A stretch of DNA of 64,000 nucleotides. It comes from Bacteroidia bacterium. Its GTDB lineage: Bacteria > Bacteroidota > Bacteroidia > Flavobacteriales > Flavobacteriaceae. Of the stretch, positions 1 through 8,767 are shown one piece after another. The notes beneath the pieces were generated by a model. The model had not been told where the DNA came from. It was given only the letters and a program-made list of their open reading frames with translations, and did not search any database. Position numbers and translations under genes: made by a program. How positions within the stretch are numbered: position 1 is the stretch's first letter; the number at the start of each line of letters is the position of its first letter. Location: the NCBI GenBank assembly GCA_030425285.1, contig JAUIAY010000001.1, positions 124,001-188,000 of the forward strand, written 5' to 3'.

Positions 1-861
1 TAAAATAAAATACGGCATGCTTGTCATCATCATGGCATGAAGTGTCAATGCTTCACTTTCCATTAAAGCAATAAAGGCTTTTAGATCTCCAGACGCCAGT
101 ATTGATTTTATTTTTGCCATATTTTCATGGGCTTGATTAAAGCGGTTTTGAGCAAAAGGATGACCATGCATTAAATTATGGCCAACGGTACTACTTACCT
201 GCTTTTCTCCTTTATCTACTAGCAAAATGGTGTCTTGGTATTGCTTAAAATTATCATGAACTGTATAAGGATATTTCACACCATATAAATCTGTACTACC
301 AACAATACTTTCGGTTTTTCCCCAAACAATTAAATCGCCTTCAATACTTCTGCATGCTGAACCAGAACCTAAACGTGCTAAAAACGATGCTTTTTTGTTG
401 AAGTATTCTTTTGTCACCTCGAGCGCAGTCGAGAGGTCTTTTTCAACGCTCATTAAACACAAAGCCAAAGCACTCATTCCTGATGCAGAAGATGCAATTC
501 CAGAACTATGCGGAAAGGTGTTTTGGGTTTCAATTTTAAAATGAAATTGCCTTAAAAATGGTAGATAAGCTTCAACACGCTCAAAGAATGTCTCGATTTT
601 GGGTTTGAAATCGTCTTTTTTATAATCATCTAAAAATACCTCAAATGAATAATCTGTATTATTTTCTTTAGGCGTATAGGATAAGGTTGTTATGGTCTTA
701 CAATTATTCAATGTAAAACTAATGGAGGGATTCTCTGGTATCTGATCCTTCTTTTTTCCCCAATATTTTACTAGTGCAATGTTACTTGGCGATTCCCAAG
801 AAACTTTTCCTGTTTGCTTTGTTATAGTATACGGTTTTGAAATAAAATCGTGTTCGGTCAT
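1..861 (-). CDS. mvaD: diphosphomevalonate decarboxylase (3' end cut by window)
   Basis: GHMP-superfamily enzyme that decarboxylates mevalonate 5-diphosphate to isopentenyl diphosphate with ATP, the last step of the mevalonate route to isoprenoids; cytoplasmic. Reading the minus strand from the ATG at 859-861 gives 287 codons without a stop, so the C-terminus lies beyond base 1. Recognisable pieces are an N-terminal SNIALVKYWGK segment, the Gly/Ser-rich ATP loop HSSGIASSASGMSALAL and the ARLGSGSACRSIEG segment typical of this family. It lies 7 nt downstream of the DUF1697 gene and is the last visible gene of a four-gene operon. Odd point: a 27-nt palindromic repeat-like element (412-438) is read in frame between the ATP loop and ARLGSGSACRS, coding about nine residues (DLSTALEVT). 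Family call is firm. Confidence 0.93.
   Translation of the reverse strand, partial: MTEHDFISKPYTITKQTGKVSWESPSNIALVKYWGKKKDQIPENPSISFTLNNCKTITTLSYTPKENNTDYSFEVFLDDYKKDDFKPKIETFFERVEAYLPFLRQFHFKIETQNTFPHSSGIASSASGMSALALCLMSVEKDLSTALEVTKEYFNKKASFLARLGSGSACRSIEGDLIVWGKTESIVGSTDLYGVKYPYTVHDNFKQYQDTILLVDKGEKQVSSTVGHNLMHGHPFAQNRFNQAHENMAKIKSILASGDLKAFIALMESEALTLHAMMMTSMPYFIL
412..438 (-). repeat. 27-nt palindromic repeat-like element inside mvaD
   Basis: On the minus strand the element starts GACCTCTCGA, has CTCGA/TCGAG arms around a 6-nt loop and ends GGTGACA. It has the same length, dyad design and TGACA end as the element at 24031-24057. From memory, such short palindromes ending in TGACA are scattered between genes of many Flavobacteriaceae; copy number in this genome cannot be tested from one window. 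Here it is in frame within a coding sequence. Confidence 0.5.
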
Positions 862-868
862 GGTTCAG

Positions 869-1402
869 TTAATCTTCGGACAAAGATAACAACTTTATCA
901 TGGTATTGTAATTTCTAGCTGTTGCGAATGTTTGAAATTTTCGTTCAAAAAAATTGACATTAAATTTTGCCTTACCTAACCCTTTATCGTGAAAATAGTA
1001 GATGCAATCATTAATTATGTAATATTCCTCACCTTCATACACTTTTTGAGAAGCTTCACGAATTGCTTCAGCGTTTGGCTCATCATGTAACATCATAAAA
1101 TAGCTGGCTTTCTTTTTTTCTTCTGTGAAAGGTGAGTTGTCAAAAATGTGTTGTAATTCTTTTCTGGTTTTCGCTAAAACGGATACTTCAAATCCAAAAT
1201 GAGATTGTATGGCTTTTGAAACATGTGTTTCAAGGGGCAACTTATTACTTTCTGTGGTTTGCAATATCACATTGCCACTTTGAATATAGGTTTGTAAATT
1301 TTTAAAACCTTCTTTTTCAAGTAAGGCTCTCAAATCGGCCATTGGCACTTTTTTGTGACCGCCTACATTAATGCCTTTTAATAGAACGATATAGGTTATC
1401 AT
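869..1402 (-). CDS. DUF1697 family protein
   Basis: A 177-residue soluble protein with the DUF1697 hallmarks near the N-terminus: YIVLLKGINVGGHKKVPMA followed by the YIQSGNVIL strand. No signal peptide or membrane segment. The family is widespread in bacteria, is of normal length here and has no established biochemical function. Its start overlaps the stop of the upstream flavoprotein gene by 4 nt (ATGA type), and mvaD follows 7 nt downstream, so it is translationally coupled within the operon. Nothing in the context gives a specific role. Confidence 0.9.
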   Translation of the reverse strand: MITYIVLLKGINVGGHKKVPMADLRALLEKEGFKNLQTYIQSGNVILQTTESNKLPLETHVSKAIQSHFGFEVSVLAKTRKELQHIFDNSPFTEEKKKASYFMMLHDEPNAEAIREASQKVYEGEEYYIINDCIYYFHDKGLGKAKFNVNFFERKFQTFATARNYNTMIKLLSLSED

Positions 1403-2613
1403 GATGATATTGCTTTAGATGCAATGTACGCTCCAGTCCACGCATTTTGAAAATTGAATCCGCCTGTAACTGCATCAATATTCAAAACTTCACCTGCAAA
1501 ATACAAATTGGGGAACAGTTTACTTTCAAAAGTTTTAAAATTAACTTCCTTTAAATCAACACCACCAGCGGTCACAAATTCATCTTTAAAGGTACTTTTA
1601 CCATCTACTCTAAAAATTGCTTGAGTTAGTTGATCAGCTAAACTTTCCAATTGCTGTTTATTAATATCGGCCCAACGCTCATCTTGACCAATGTTTGAGG
1701 CCAGTACCAACTGCTGCCACAAACGTTTAGGCAAACTAAATTGAGTTGATTTATAAACGGTTTTCTTGGCTAGATTCTGTTTAAAATTCTTTAGTTTCTC
1801 TAAAGATTCTTCTAAAGTTAGTTTGATGAAATTAACTTCAATTTCAAATTTATAATTCATTTCAGCGAGTTCCAGTGCTCCAAATGCGGAAAGTTTCAAT
1901 ATGGCTGGCGCACTCATTCCCCAATGGGTTATAAGCAGTGGCCCAGAGGAATCTAAACTTGTGTTTAAAACCTTTACATCTACATCAGCAACTACAACGC
2001 CAGGAATATTTTTAATACGTTCATCTTTAATGTTGAATGTAAAAAGTGAAGGGACAGGCTTGCAAATAGTATGACCTAAATTCTCTAACTGTTTCCAAAA
2101 CTTAACGCTACTACCTGTTGCTATTAAGAGTTTATTACATTCGAAGTTTTCATCCTTGGTTTCCAGTTTAAACCCCAAACTATCTGTTGGAATTATTTTG
2201 GAAACATTTTCACGATACAAAATATCAACCTGATGATTTTTGGCTTCCTTTAAAAAACAATCTATTATAGTTTGTGAAGAGTCAGTAATAGGGAACATAC
2301 GTCCATCTTCTTCAATTTTAAGCTCCACACCACGTTTATCAAACCATTCAATAGTATCGCCTGTCATAAACTGATGAAAGGGACCCAATAACTCTTTTTC
2401 CCCTCTTGGATAATTCAATACTAACTCCTGTGGTATAAATTCGGCATGTGTGACATTACAACGACCTCCTCCAGAAATCTTTACCTTTTGTAAGCCTTCC
2501 TTATTCTTTTCAAGAATGCAAATCTTCAAATTTGAATTTTGTTCTGCGATATTAATAGCGGCAAAAAAACCTGCGGCACCTCCACCGATTATAATAATGT
2601 CATATTGCCTCAT
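1399..2613 (-). CDS. BaiN/HI0933-type NAD(P)/FAD-dependent flavoprotein
   Basis: A 404-residue flavoprotein. The N-terminal Rossmann motif IIIGGGAAGFFAAI binds the FAD ADP moiety, followed by the family-specific KVKISGGGRCNVTH segment around residue 45. Near the C-terminus are TAGGVDLKEV and LYFAGEVLNIDAVTGGFN, the second FAD-contact region of the HI0933/BaiN (YhiN) family. No signal peptide, so cytoplasmic. Substrate is unknown; members have been called oxidoreductases on the basis of the fold. It overlaps the upstream GDPD gene by 4 nt and the downstream DUF1697 gene by 4 nt, so it is in the middle of a tight operon. Confidence 0.92.
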   Translation of the reverse strand: MRQYDIIIIGGGAAGFFAAINIAEQNSNLKICILEKNKEGLQKVKISGGGRCNVTHAEFIPQELVLNYPRGEKELLGPFHQFMTGDTIEWFDKRGVELKIEEDGRMFPITDSSQTIIDCFLKEAKNHQVDILYRENVSKIIPTDSLGFKLETKDENFECNKLLIATGSSVKFWKQLENLGHTICKPVPSLFTFNIKDERIKNIPGVVVADVDVKVLNTSLDSSGPLLITHWGMSAPAILKLSAFGALELAEMNYKFEIEVNFIKLTLEESLEKLKNFKQNLAKKTVYKSTQFSLPKRLWQQLVLASNIGQDERWADINKQQLESLADQLTQAIFRVDGKSTFKDEFVTAGGVDLKEVNFKTFESKLFPNLYFAGEVLNIDAVTGGFNFQNAWTGAYIASKAISS

Positions 2614-3308
2614 AATCTATCAGGGAAATCACTTATTATACCATTAACTTGATACGCTTTCATCCGTGAAATAGTTTCGATGTCATTGACAGTCCAAACA
2701 TTCACCTGATATCCGTTTTCTTGAGCTATAGTAATATTCTCGCGAGTCACCAAAGCAACATTAGGATGAATGATTTTAGCGTTAATGGTTTGGGCAAATT
2801 CAATAGCTTCCATAACACTGGCCTTTGTCAATACAGCGAGTTTAATTTTTTTATTTAAACCATAAACCGTTTCTAACTCATGATGCTGAAAACTCGATAC
2901 AATAAAATCATCATAATTCCAGCTATTTTCAGCAATATAATACTGAATAACTTTAACCGATTGCTTTGCCGTATCCTTTCCTTTTAACTCAATGTTGATA
3001 AAACATCTTTTATCAATCGCATCTAATACCTCTTCTAGAGTTGGTATTTCATAGCTACTATGAACCTTGAGTTTTTTTAATTCAGATAAGCTGTATTTAT
3101 TAACTTCACCTGAACCATCTGTCATGCGGTCTAAAGTGAAATCGTGAAACACTACCAATTCACCAGAACGACAAAGATGTACATCTATTTCAATTCCATC
3201 AACACCAAAGTCCAATGCTTTCTTTATGGAGGCTATGGTATTTTCTGCAACATGACCCATTGCGCCGCGATGTCCTATTTTTAGAATTTTTGAATTCAAT
3301 AGATTCAA
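2610..3308 (-). CDS. glycerophosphodiester phosphodiesterase
   Basis: A 232-residue GDPD-family TIM-barrel enzyme that splits glycerophosphodiesters from phospholipid turnover into glycerol 3-phosphate and an alcohol. Catalytic motifs are visible: IGHRGAMGHVAENT at residues 12-25 (His and Arg of the HRG motif), then GVDGIEIDVH (metal-binding Glu/Asp) and VVFHDFTLDR (second catalytic His). Late in the barrel, NVWTVND is the conserved strand-8 motif. No signal peptide, so probably cytoplasmic. First gene of the minus-strand operon with the flavoprotein, DUF1697 and mvaD; the 50-bp gap to the divergent gene must hold both promoters. Confidence 0.92.
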   Translation of the reverse strand: MNLLNSKILKIGHRGAMGHVAENTIASIKKALDFGVDGIEIDVHLCRSGELVVFHDFTLDRMTDGSGEVNKYSLSELKKLKVHSSYEIPTLEEVLDAIDKRCFINIELKGKDTAKQSVKVIQYYIAENSWNYDDFIVSSFQHHELETVYGLNKKIKLAVLTKASVMEAIEFAQTINAKIIHPNVALVTRENITIAQENGYQVNVWTVNDIETISRMKAYQVNGIISDFPDRL

Positions 3309-3358
3309 ATTATTGAGAGTGTTTAATAGTTTGTAAATTTATACTAAAAATTACAGAG

Positions 3359-4165
3359 TTGAATTTAAATTTCAAAGCAAGCCTCTTTGTACTTGTACTT
3401 CTTTCCCTTTCTTGTGATAGCGGAAAACTCAAAATCATTGCTGATTTACCAACAAGCCTACCCGAAATTAGTGCTGTTGAGAAACTTCCAAATTCCGATG
3501 TGCTTTGGGTAATTCAAGACGCTGGAAACAACAATCATCTTTACGGTTTAAATACTAAAGGAAAAATTATTAAAGACATTGAAATCACGAATGCCAAAAA
3601 TATAGATTGGGAGGATTTAACTCGAGATAGTCTTGGCAATATTTACATTGGTGATTTTGGTAATAACGATGAAAAACGAAAGCGGTTTGAAATATATAAG
3701 GTGAAGCCAACAGAAGCGACAGAAGCAATAGCTGAAATTATTTCGTTTGAATTACCTAAAAAGCAAAAGCCCAAAGATTTTGAAGCTTTTGTTCTGCATA
3801 ATGGGTACTTCTATATTTTTAGTAAAGAAACCAAAAAATTTATCACAATTAAAGTTCCAAACAAACTTGGAGAACATAAAGCAGAAATTACAGAGGAGTT
3901 TAATTTAGATGATAAAAACAATCGTATAACTTCGGCCACAATCAGTTCAAACGGGTCACGTTTATATTTATTAAACCATAACAAAGTTTGGGAAGTTACC
4001 AACTTTAATTGGGATGCTATTTTTGAAGGCACCATAAAGCCCTATAAGTTTGACCACGATTCACAAAAAGAAGGTGTTTGCATAAAAAACTCAAACACTC
4101 TTTATATCACTGATGAATTCAAAAAAAATGAAGGTGGTAACTTATATGAATTCCAAATACACTAG
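3359..4165 (+). CDS. predicted lipoprotein, beta-propeller-like, unknown function
   Basis: 268 residues. The most upstream codon that gives a good signal peptide is TTG at 3359: a hydrophobic run then LSLSC with Cys19, a signal peptidase II lipobox, so the protein is anchored in a membrane facing the periplasm or outside. The mature part contains repeated short strands with patterns such as VLWVIQDAGNNNHLYGL, NIYIGDFGNN and TLYITDEF, which suggests a beta-propeller like those of SdiA-regulated/esterase-like-phytase proteins, but I recognise no catalytic motif. It faces the GDPD operon divergently and ends 2 nt from the convergent thioesterase stop, leaving no room for a separate terminator. 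Confidence 0.7.
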   Translation: MNLNFKASLFVLVLLSLSCDSGKLKIIADLPTSLPEISAVEKLPNSDVLWVIQDAGNNNHLYGLNTKGKIIKDIEITNAKNIDWEDLTRDSLGNIYIGDFGNNDEKRKRFEIYKVKPTEATEAIAEIISFELPKKQKPKDFEAFVLHNGYFYIFSKETKKFITIKVPNKLGEHKAEITEEFNLDDKNNRITSATISSNGSRLYLLNHNKVWEVTNFNWDAIFEGTIKPYKFDHDSQKEGVCIKNSNTLYITDEFKKNEGGNLYEFQIH

Positions 4166-4167
4166 CA

Positions 4168-5034
4168 CTATTTAATTATAGGGCGCATTAAACCTTCTTG
4201 AGCTACAGATGCTACTAACTTACCATCTCTTGTAAAGATATTTCCTTTTGCAAAACCTCTAGCATTGGATGTGTTGGGTGACTCTATGGAATAAAGCATC
4301 CAGTCGTCAAAATCAAAATCCCTAAAATACCACATAGAGTGATCCAAACTAGCTGTTTGAGTATTTCCCCAATGCGCTTTGCTGGCATGACGATTCATGG
4401 CTGCAGCCAAAATATTATAATCAGAAACATAGGTCAGTATTTGCTGCTTGGTTCCTAAATCAAGATTTGAAGCATTGCCCTTTAACTTAAACCAAACATT
4501 GGTTGAGGGTGGTAAATCTTCTTTATTGAAAGGGTTTACAACCTCAACAGGTTTAAATTCAATAGGTCTTTCAATCTCGATAAAACCTTTTGTTTTCTTT
4601 GGGATAAGATCACCAAACTGTTCCAACATATCGGTCCAACTTAATAACTCTTCAGGTTGTTTCACATCCGATTTTATATCAATTTGATGGTTGTACCCTT
4701 CTTCATCTTTATGAAAGGAGGCAGACATAATAAAAATAACCTGTCCCTTTTGACTAGCAGTTACCCGTCTGACTGAAAAACTGCCACCATCACGCATAAT
4801 ACTTACGTTGTATTCTATTGGAAATTCTAAATGTCCCGCTTCCAAAAAGTAAGCATGCATGGAATGAAGTACCCGGTTGTTATTTATAGATCTATTTGCC
4901 GCATTAAGCGCTTGAGCCAATACTTGACCTCCAAAAACATTGGGACTACCTACTGTCTTACTAATGCCGTTAAATTGGTTTTCATTTACTTGCTCTAATT
5001 GAAGCACTTTTAATAAATCATCAACTGAATTCAT
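4168..5034 (-). CDS. tesB: acyl-CoA thioesterase II
   Basis: A 288-residue TesB-type double hot-dog protein that hydrolyses acyl-CoA to fatty acid and CoA in the cytoplasm. Visible features are the N-terminal hot-dog with VFGGQVLAQAL, SMHAYFLEAG and the strand VRRVTASQKGQVIF, and in the second hot-dog SLDHSMWYF, which carries the Asp of the Asp-Thr-Gln active-site triad of the E. coli enzyme, followed by RGFAKGNIFTRDGKLVASVAQEGLMR ending the family signature. Length is normal. It lies 9 nt after the large phosphoesterase gene on the same strand and is probably co-transcribed, though a functional link is not evident. Confidence 0.92.
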   Translation of the reverse strand: MNSVDDLLKVLQLEQVNENQFNGISKTVGSPNVFGGQVLAQALNAANRSINNNRVLHSMHAYFLEAGHLEFPIEYNVSIMRDGGSFSVRRVTASQKGQVIFIMSASFHKDEEGYNHQIDIKSDVKQPEELLSWTDMLEQFGDLIPKKTKGFIEIERPIEFKPVEVVNPFNKEDLPPSTNVWFKLKGNASNLDLGTKQQILTYVSDYNILAAAMNRHASKAHWGNTQTASLDHSMWYFRDFDFDDWMLYSIESPNTSNARGFAKGNIFTRDGKLVASVAQEGLMRPIIK

Positions 5035-5043
5035 GTTTTTATT

Positions 5044-8000
5044 TTAAAATTTTAATCCAAATGCCAGTGCAAAACGCGCACTGTCATCACTATTAAAAAC
5101 AGAAATATTGGCCGTAAACAATTCGGCAGCTATTACTAAAATACCTCCACCATAAGAGTTGTGCCATACACTAGAGCTGTCATTAGATAACCAAACCCTA
5201 CCATAATCAAAGCCTCCATAAATGCCTAGGTTTATGGGCAGCAAACCTGTTTTTAATTTTCTAAATGTATATCTTAAATCGGTTAATTGATAATAAGCGT
5301 GTTTACCTGTAAATCGCTGGTTTCTATACCCTCTCAATCCATCGCTTGCACCAATTGAAGCACCTTGATAAAATTCATAATTGTTCCCGAAAGTTATATG
5401 TCCTTTCAATTTTGTAGCAAAAACCAACTTACCGTTAGGCGTTATTTTATTATCAAAACTTAAGCTTGGGATGAAATACCCAAAATCCGCGGAAGTATCA
5501 ACATTAGTTCTATATCCTATCTTAAAATCCGATTGAAAACCATTGGACGGATATGCTTCATTATCTCTATTTTTAAAATGATAACTCAATTCTGCTCCAA
5601 AGAAATTATTCCTGTTTTCAATTATATTGGCATTGTAATAGTTATTAATGAATCTGTCTTGGGTTTCTTCAACTTCAATAGATTCATAGCTTACTTCTAG
5701 CTTTACTTCACTTCCTAATTCACCTTTCTTTATTAATGATGGCGCCACTCTGAATGCACTTAATTTTACTCGGTTGAAATCCATATTTTCACCTGAACCA
5801 TCAACATTTGGGTTTGATGTCTCATTACCAAAACCGAAGAAATTTATACTGTAATTAGGACTCGTAAGACCTGCTTTTAAACCAAAGTTCAATCTACCAA
5901 TCACATTTGAAAACTCACCAGAATACAACACATCAAAACCACTGGTTGCAAAATAGTAAGAAGCCGTTAACTTATGCTGGGATGAAAACGGATTTCTTTC
6001 AAACCCATAAGCTGTATAGGTATTTGAAAAACCAAGTTTAACACCATCGTCTGGGTTAAACCCGATTAAAGGCAAAAATTGATTGGCGTTGTTTTTAAGC
6101 TTTTTATAATTATAAACATTGGTTTCATAGTCGTCAATCAATTTTAGGCCACCTTTTTTGGTTTTAAATGTATTGGGTTTAGACTTGAAATCATAGGCTT
6201 TAACCTTTTTGCCATTTTCAATATCATAAACATCATTGTTTTGACCTCCAATTAATCGGATTTTAATGAGATTCGAGCCATCTCCAACCACGTGTAAAAC
6301 ATCATCATCATCCAAAGCGTAAATCCAAATTTCTTTTGTGATGTCTTTGTTATATACTCTATCGTGGAACACATCTGCCTTTTCGCCTCCCTTAATCCTG
6401 TAAGCCGTTACCCTAGTTTTACCCATTGATTGCCGTTCAATTTCAAACCAATCATCCTTATTGGTCCCCTTAATCACCGCATATTTATTGATATAAGAGT
6501 AGTATTCATCAGAAATTTTTTGAAGGTTCTTCAATCTACCTTTTAATTTTTCTTTAATCAAGTTAATAACCTCGTCATGTAATTCTTTAGGAACGTGTGC
6601 GAAAGCTTCTTCAATAACTTCGTCCGTAATGTTAGCGGTAATTATTTCCACCTGTTTATCCCAAACTACTTTTTCAGAATTATTTATTAGAGCCATATCC
6701 AAAGGATACGGCGAAATACTGAACCATTTTGGGCTACTTAATTCAACTTCATATCCTTTAAATTTTCTTGCAGCTGGTATCAAGGTAGATCCTATCCCCA
6801 TTAAAAACCCATCGTTCATATTAGAAAAAACCTGATCACGATCTCTTGGCATTGGCACATAAACCGTTTTTCCATTACGTTCAGTTTCTGCCCATCGCCA
6901 TTGATCCTGATGCCTATCCCAATCACCAATTAACATATCAAACAATCTTGCTCTAACGTAAGCTTCTTCATCTATTACAATATCTTCATCCGATTGAATT
7001 TCCAAAAGCATATCTGCTGTACTAATCAACTCATCAGAAAATCCGAAACTTGCTTTGTCACCATGATCATCACCAGTATGCTCTTCTATCATATACAGTT
7101 CATCCCCAAAAAAATCATTGTAAGGCTCAATAGCTTTTTGATGAGGTACATAATATAATTTTGGATTGGTATGCAAAAGACCTATAGCATCTGATAGCGT
7201 TCCTGTTATAAAAGGTGCATAAGGATATGAACCCGTAAATACATGAAATAATAAGGTTTCGGCAGCGGTATCATCAAATTGCCCCTCAACGTATTGATCC
7301 TTAAATGCGGATGCTTGAATAAAATTAACCGCGTTTTTACGCAAACCTCTCATAACATACTCGCGGCCTAATGAATCCTTTAATCGTAACGAGTTAGATT
7401 GGGTTCCTCCGCCTCTTCGCACAGGAGTCAATCCACCAAAAAGCGTGTCCAATTTCACTGTTGGAACCTCAATGGGTGTACTGTAATGTTTAGCATATCT
7501 TTCGCCCCATAAAAAATTGTAAAAAGCACTTTTTTCAACTTCTTCTTGTGTGTAAATTGATGCTTTTACTTTTTGGGGCACACTTTCTTCATAGTTTTTG
7601 TTTTGTTCAATTTGCTTTGCATGAACTTGCTTTGAGAAGGCAGTCACATCTGAATTTACAGTTAAAAATTCAACGTGAGAAGAACCATCTTTATAAACGT
7701 CCAATCGTGCATAACCATATTCGGCATAAGAAAAAATACCACTTCCAACATTTCTTGTTTCCGTTTTCTTGGATCCTGAACCACTAACTATTTGAACTAA
7801 ATTATCGGACGATAAATACTGCAAACTATGTTCATGACCAGAAACAAAAACAACCTTGTCATTCTCTTGTGATAAGGTTATGATTCGTTTTCTGAATTCA
7901 TTGTATCTTTTGTTTTGCAAATCTTCAGGACTCACTCCTGTACCTTTTCTTAAAATGTTTTTTAGTGTTCCTAAAAAAGGAATAGGTTTCATGTGTTCAA

Positions 8001-8715
8001 TAAAACTATACTGCCCACCGTGAGGCCCATCTGTAAACATTGGATGATGAATAGCAACAATAGTTGTTTTTCCTCTAGCTTTTTTAATCAAACTCTCGTA
8101 CTCGTCAAAAAAAGCTTCTCGAGTTTTAATATCACAGTCATCATTAATAGTTGGATGATTATCCCAATTGGTTAAATACCATTTTGAATCTACTATAATC
8201 AGCTCGATGTCATCAGTGATTGACTTATCTTCAATTGGGCAGCCATGTTCTGGTAAAAAAGTATTCTTCCCCAAAGCATCATCTACAAAATCTTCCTGGC
8301 GCTCCAAACCCTTTAACCCTTCAGAATACCAATCGTGATTACCTGGAATAAAAATAGTTTGCCCTTTAAAATCTTTGACTGCATCTATTTGAGACTGCAA
8401 ATAAAATTCAGCATCCGACCTGTTTTTATGATCTTTATCTGGCAATCCTTTAGGGTAAATATTATCACCCAGGAAAATGACCGTACTATTTTTTGGGGCT
8501 TTTTTTAAATCTTCTTTGAGCAACTGTAAGGTTGTTGCTGGAGTATTGTTGGGCGAGTAACCAGCGTCACCAATCAAATAAAAAGAATGTGCAACTTCTT
8601 GATTTGTAGAAAATCCTTCATTGTTAGTATCTACAATTTGTTTTTGGTATGTAGCGCATGAATACACTATACCTAGTAAAACCAATAGAAATAACTTATT
8701 GATTATTTTCTTCAT
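5044..8715 (-). CDS. lipoprotein with phosphoesterase, kinase-like and beta-barrel parts
   Basis: A 1223-residue protein from the ATG at 8713-8715, chosen because it puts MKKIINKLFLLVL directly before a lipobox ending at Cys20; an in-frame ATG seven codons upstream only spoils the signal. Residues about 45-340 are a calcineurin-like metallophosphoesterase: LIGDAG, FLGDN, GNHDW, AIHHPMF and SGHEHS supply the metal ligands. Residues about 440-635 resemble a kinase-like fold (REYVMRGLRK lysine strand, LLFHVFTGS helix, LFDMLIGDWDRHQDQW catalytic-loop-like, then PMPRDRDQVF). The last 330 residues alternate beta strands and contain GASDGLRGYRNQRF, the Omp85/surface-antigen barrel motif. Likely an outer-membrane protein. 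Substrates are unknown. TesB follows 9 nt downstream. Confidence 0.85.
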   Translation of the reverse strand: MKKIINKLFLLVLLGIVYSCATYQKQIVDTNNEGFSTNQEVAHSFYLIGDAGYSPNNTPATTLQLLKEDLKKAPKNSTVIFLGDNIYPKGLPDKDHKNRSDAEFYLQSQIDAVKDFKGQTIFIPGNHDWYSEGLKGLERQEDFVDDALGKNTFLPEHGCPIEDKSITDDIELIIVDSKWYLTNWDNHPTINDDCDIKTREAFFDEYESLIKKARGKTTIVAIHHPMFTDGPHGGQYSFIEHMKPIPFLGTLKNILRKGTGVSPEDLQNKRYNEFRKRIITLSQENDKVVFVSGHEHSLQYLSSDNLVQIVSGSGSKKTETRNVGSGIFSYAEYGYARLDVYKDGSSHVEFLTVNSDVTAFSKQVHAKQIEQNKNYEESVPQKVKASIYTQEEVEKSAFYNFLWGERYAKHYSTPIEVPTVKLDTLFGGLTPVRRGGGTQSNSLRLKDSLGREYVMRGLRKNAVNFIQASAFKDQYVEGQFDDTAAETLLFHVFTGSYPYAPFITGTLSDAIGLLHTNPKLYYVPHQKAIEPYNDFFGDELYMIEEHTGDDHGDKASFGFSDELISTADMLLEIQSDEDIVIDEEAYVRARLFDMLIGDWDRHQDQWRWAETERNGKTVYVPMPRDRDQVFSNMNDGFLMGIGSTLIPAARKFKGYEVELSSPKWFSISPYPLDMALINNSEKVVWDKQVEIITANITDEVIEEAFAHVPKELHDEVINLIKEKLKGRLKNLQKISDEYYSYINKYAVIKGTNKDDWFEIERQSMGKTRVTAYRIKGGEKADVFHDRVYNKDITKEIWIYALDDDDVLHVVGDGSNLIKIRLIGGQNNDVYDIENGKKVKAYDFKSKPNTFKTKKGGLKLIDDYETNVYNYKKLKNNANQFLPLIGFNPDDGVKLGFSNTYTAYGFERNPFSSQHKLTASYYFATSGFDVLYSGEFSNVIGRLNFGLKAGLTSPNYSINFFGFGNETSNPNVDGSGENMDFNRVKLSAFRVAPSLIKKGELGSEVKLEVSYESIEVEETQDRFINNYYNANIIENRNNFFGAELSYHFKNRDNEAYPSNGFQSDFKIGYRTNVDTSADFGYFIPSLSFDNKITPNGKLVFATKLKGHITFGNNYEFYQGASIGASDGLRGYRNQRFTGKHAYYQLTDLRYTFRKLKTGLLPINLGIYGGFDYGRVWLSNDSSSVWHNSYGGGILVIAAELFTANISVFNSDDSARFALAFGLKF

Positions 8716-8767
8716 TGAGTTGAATTGGTTTAGCAAAGATACATATTATAGTGTTTTTTTAGACATA

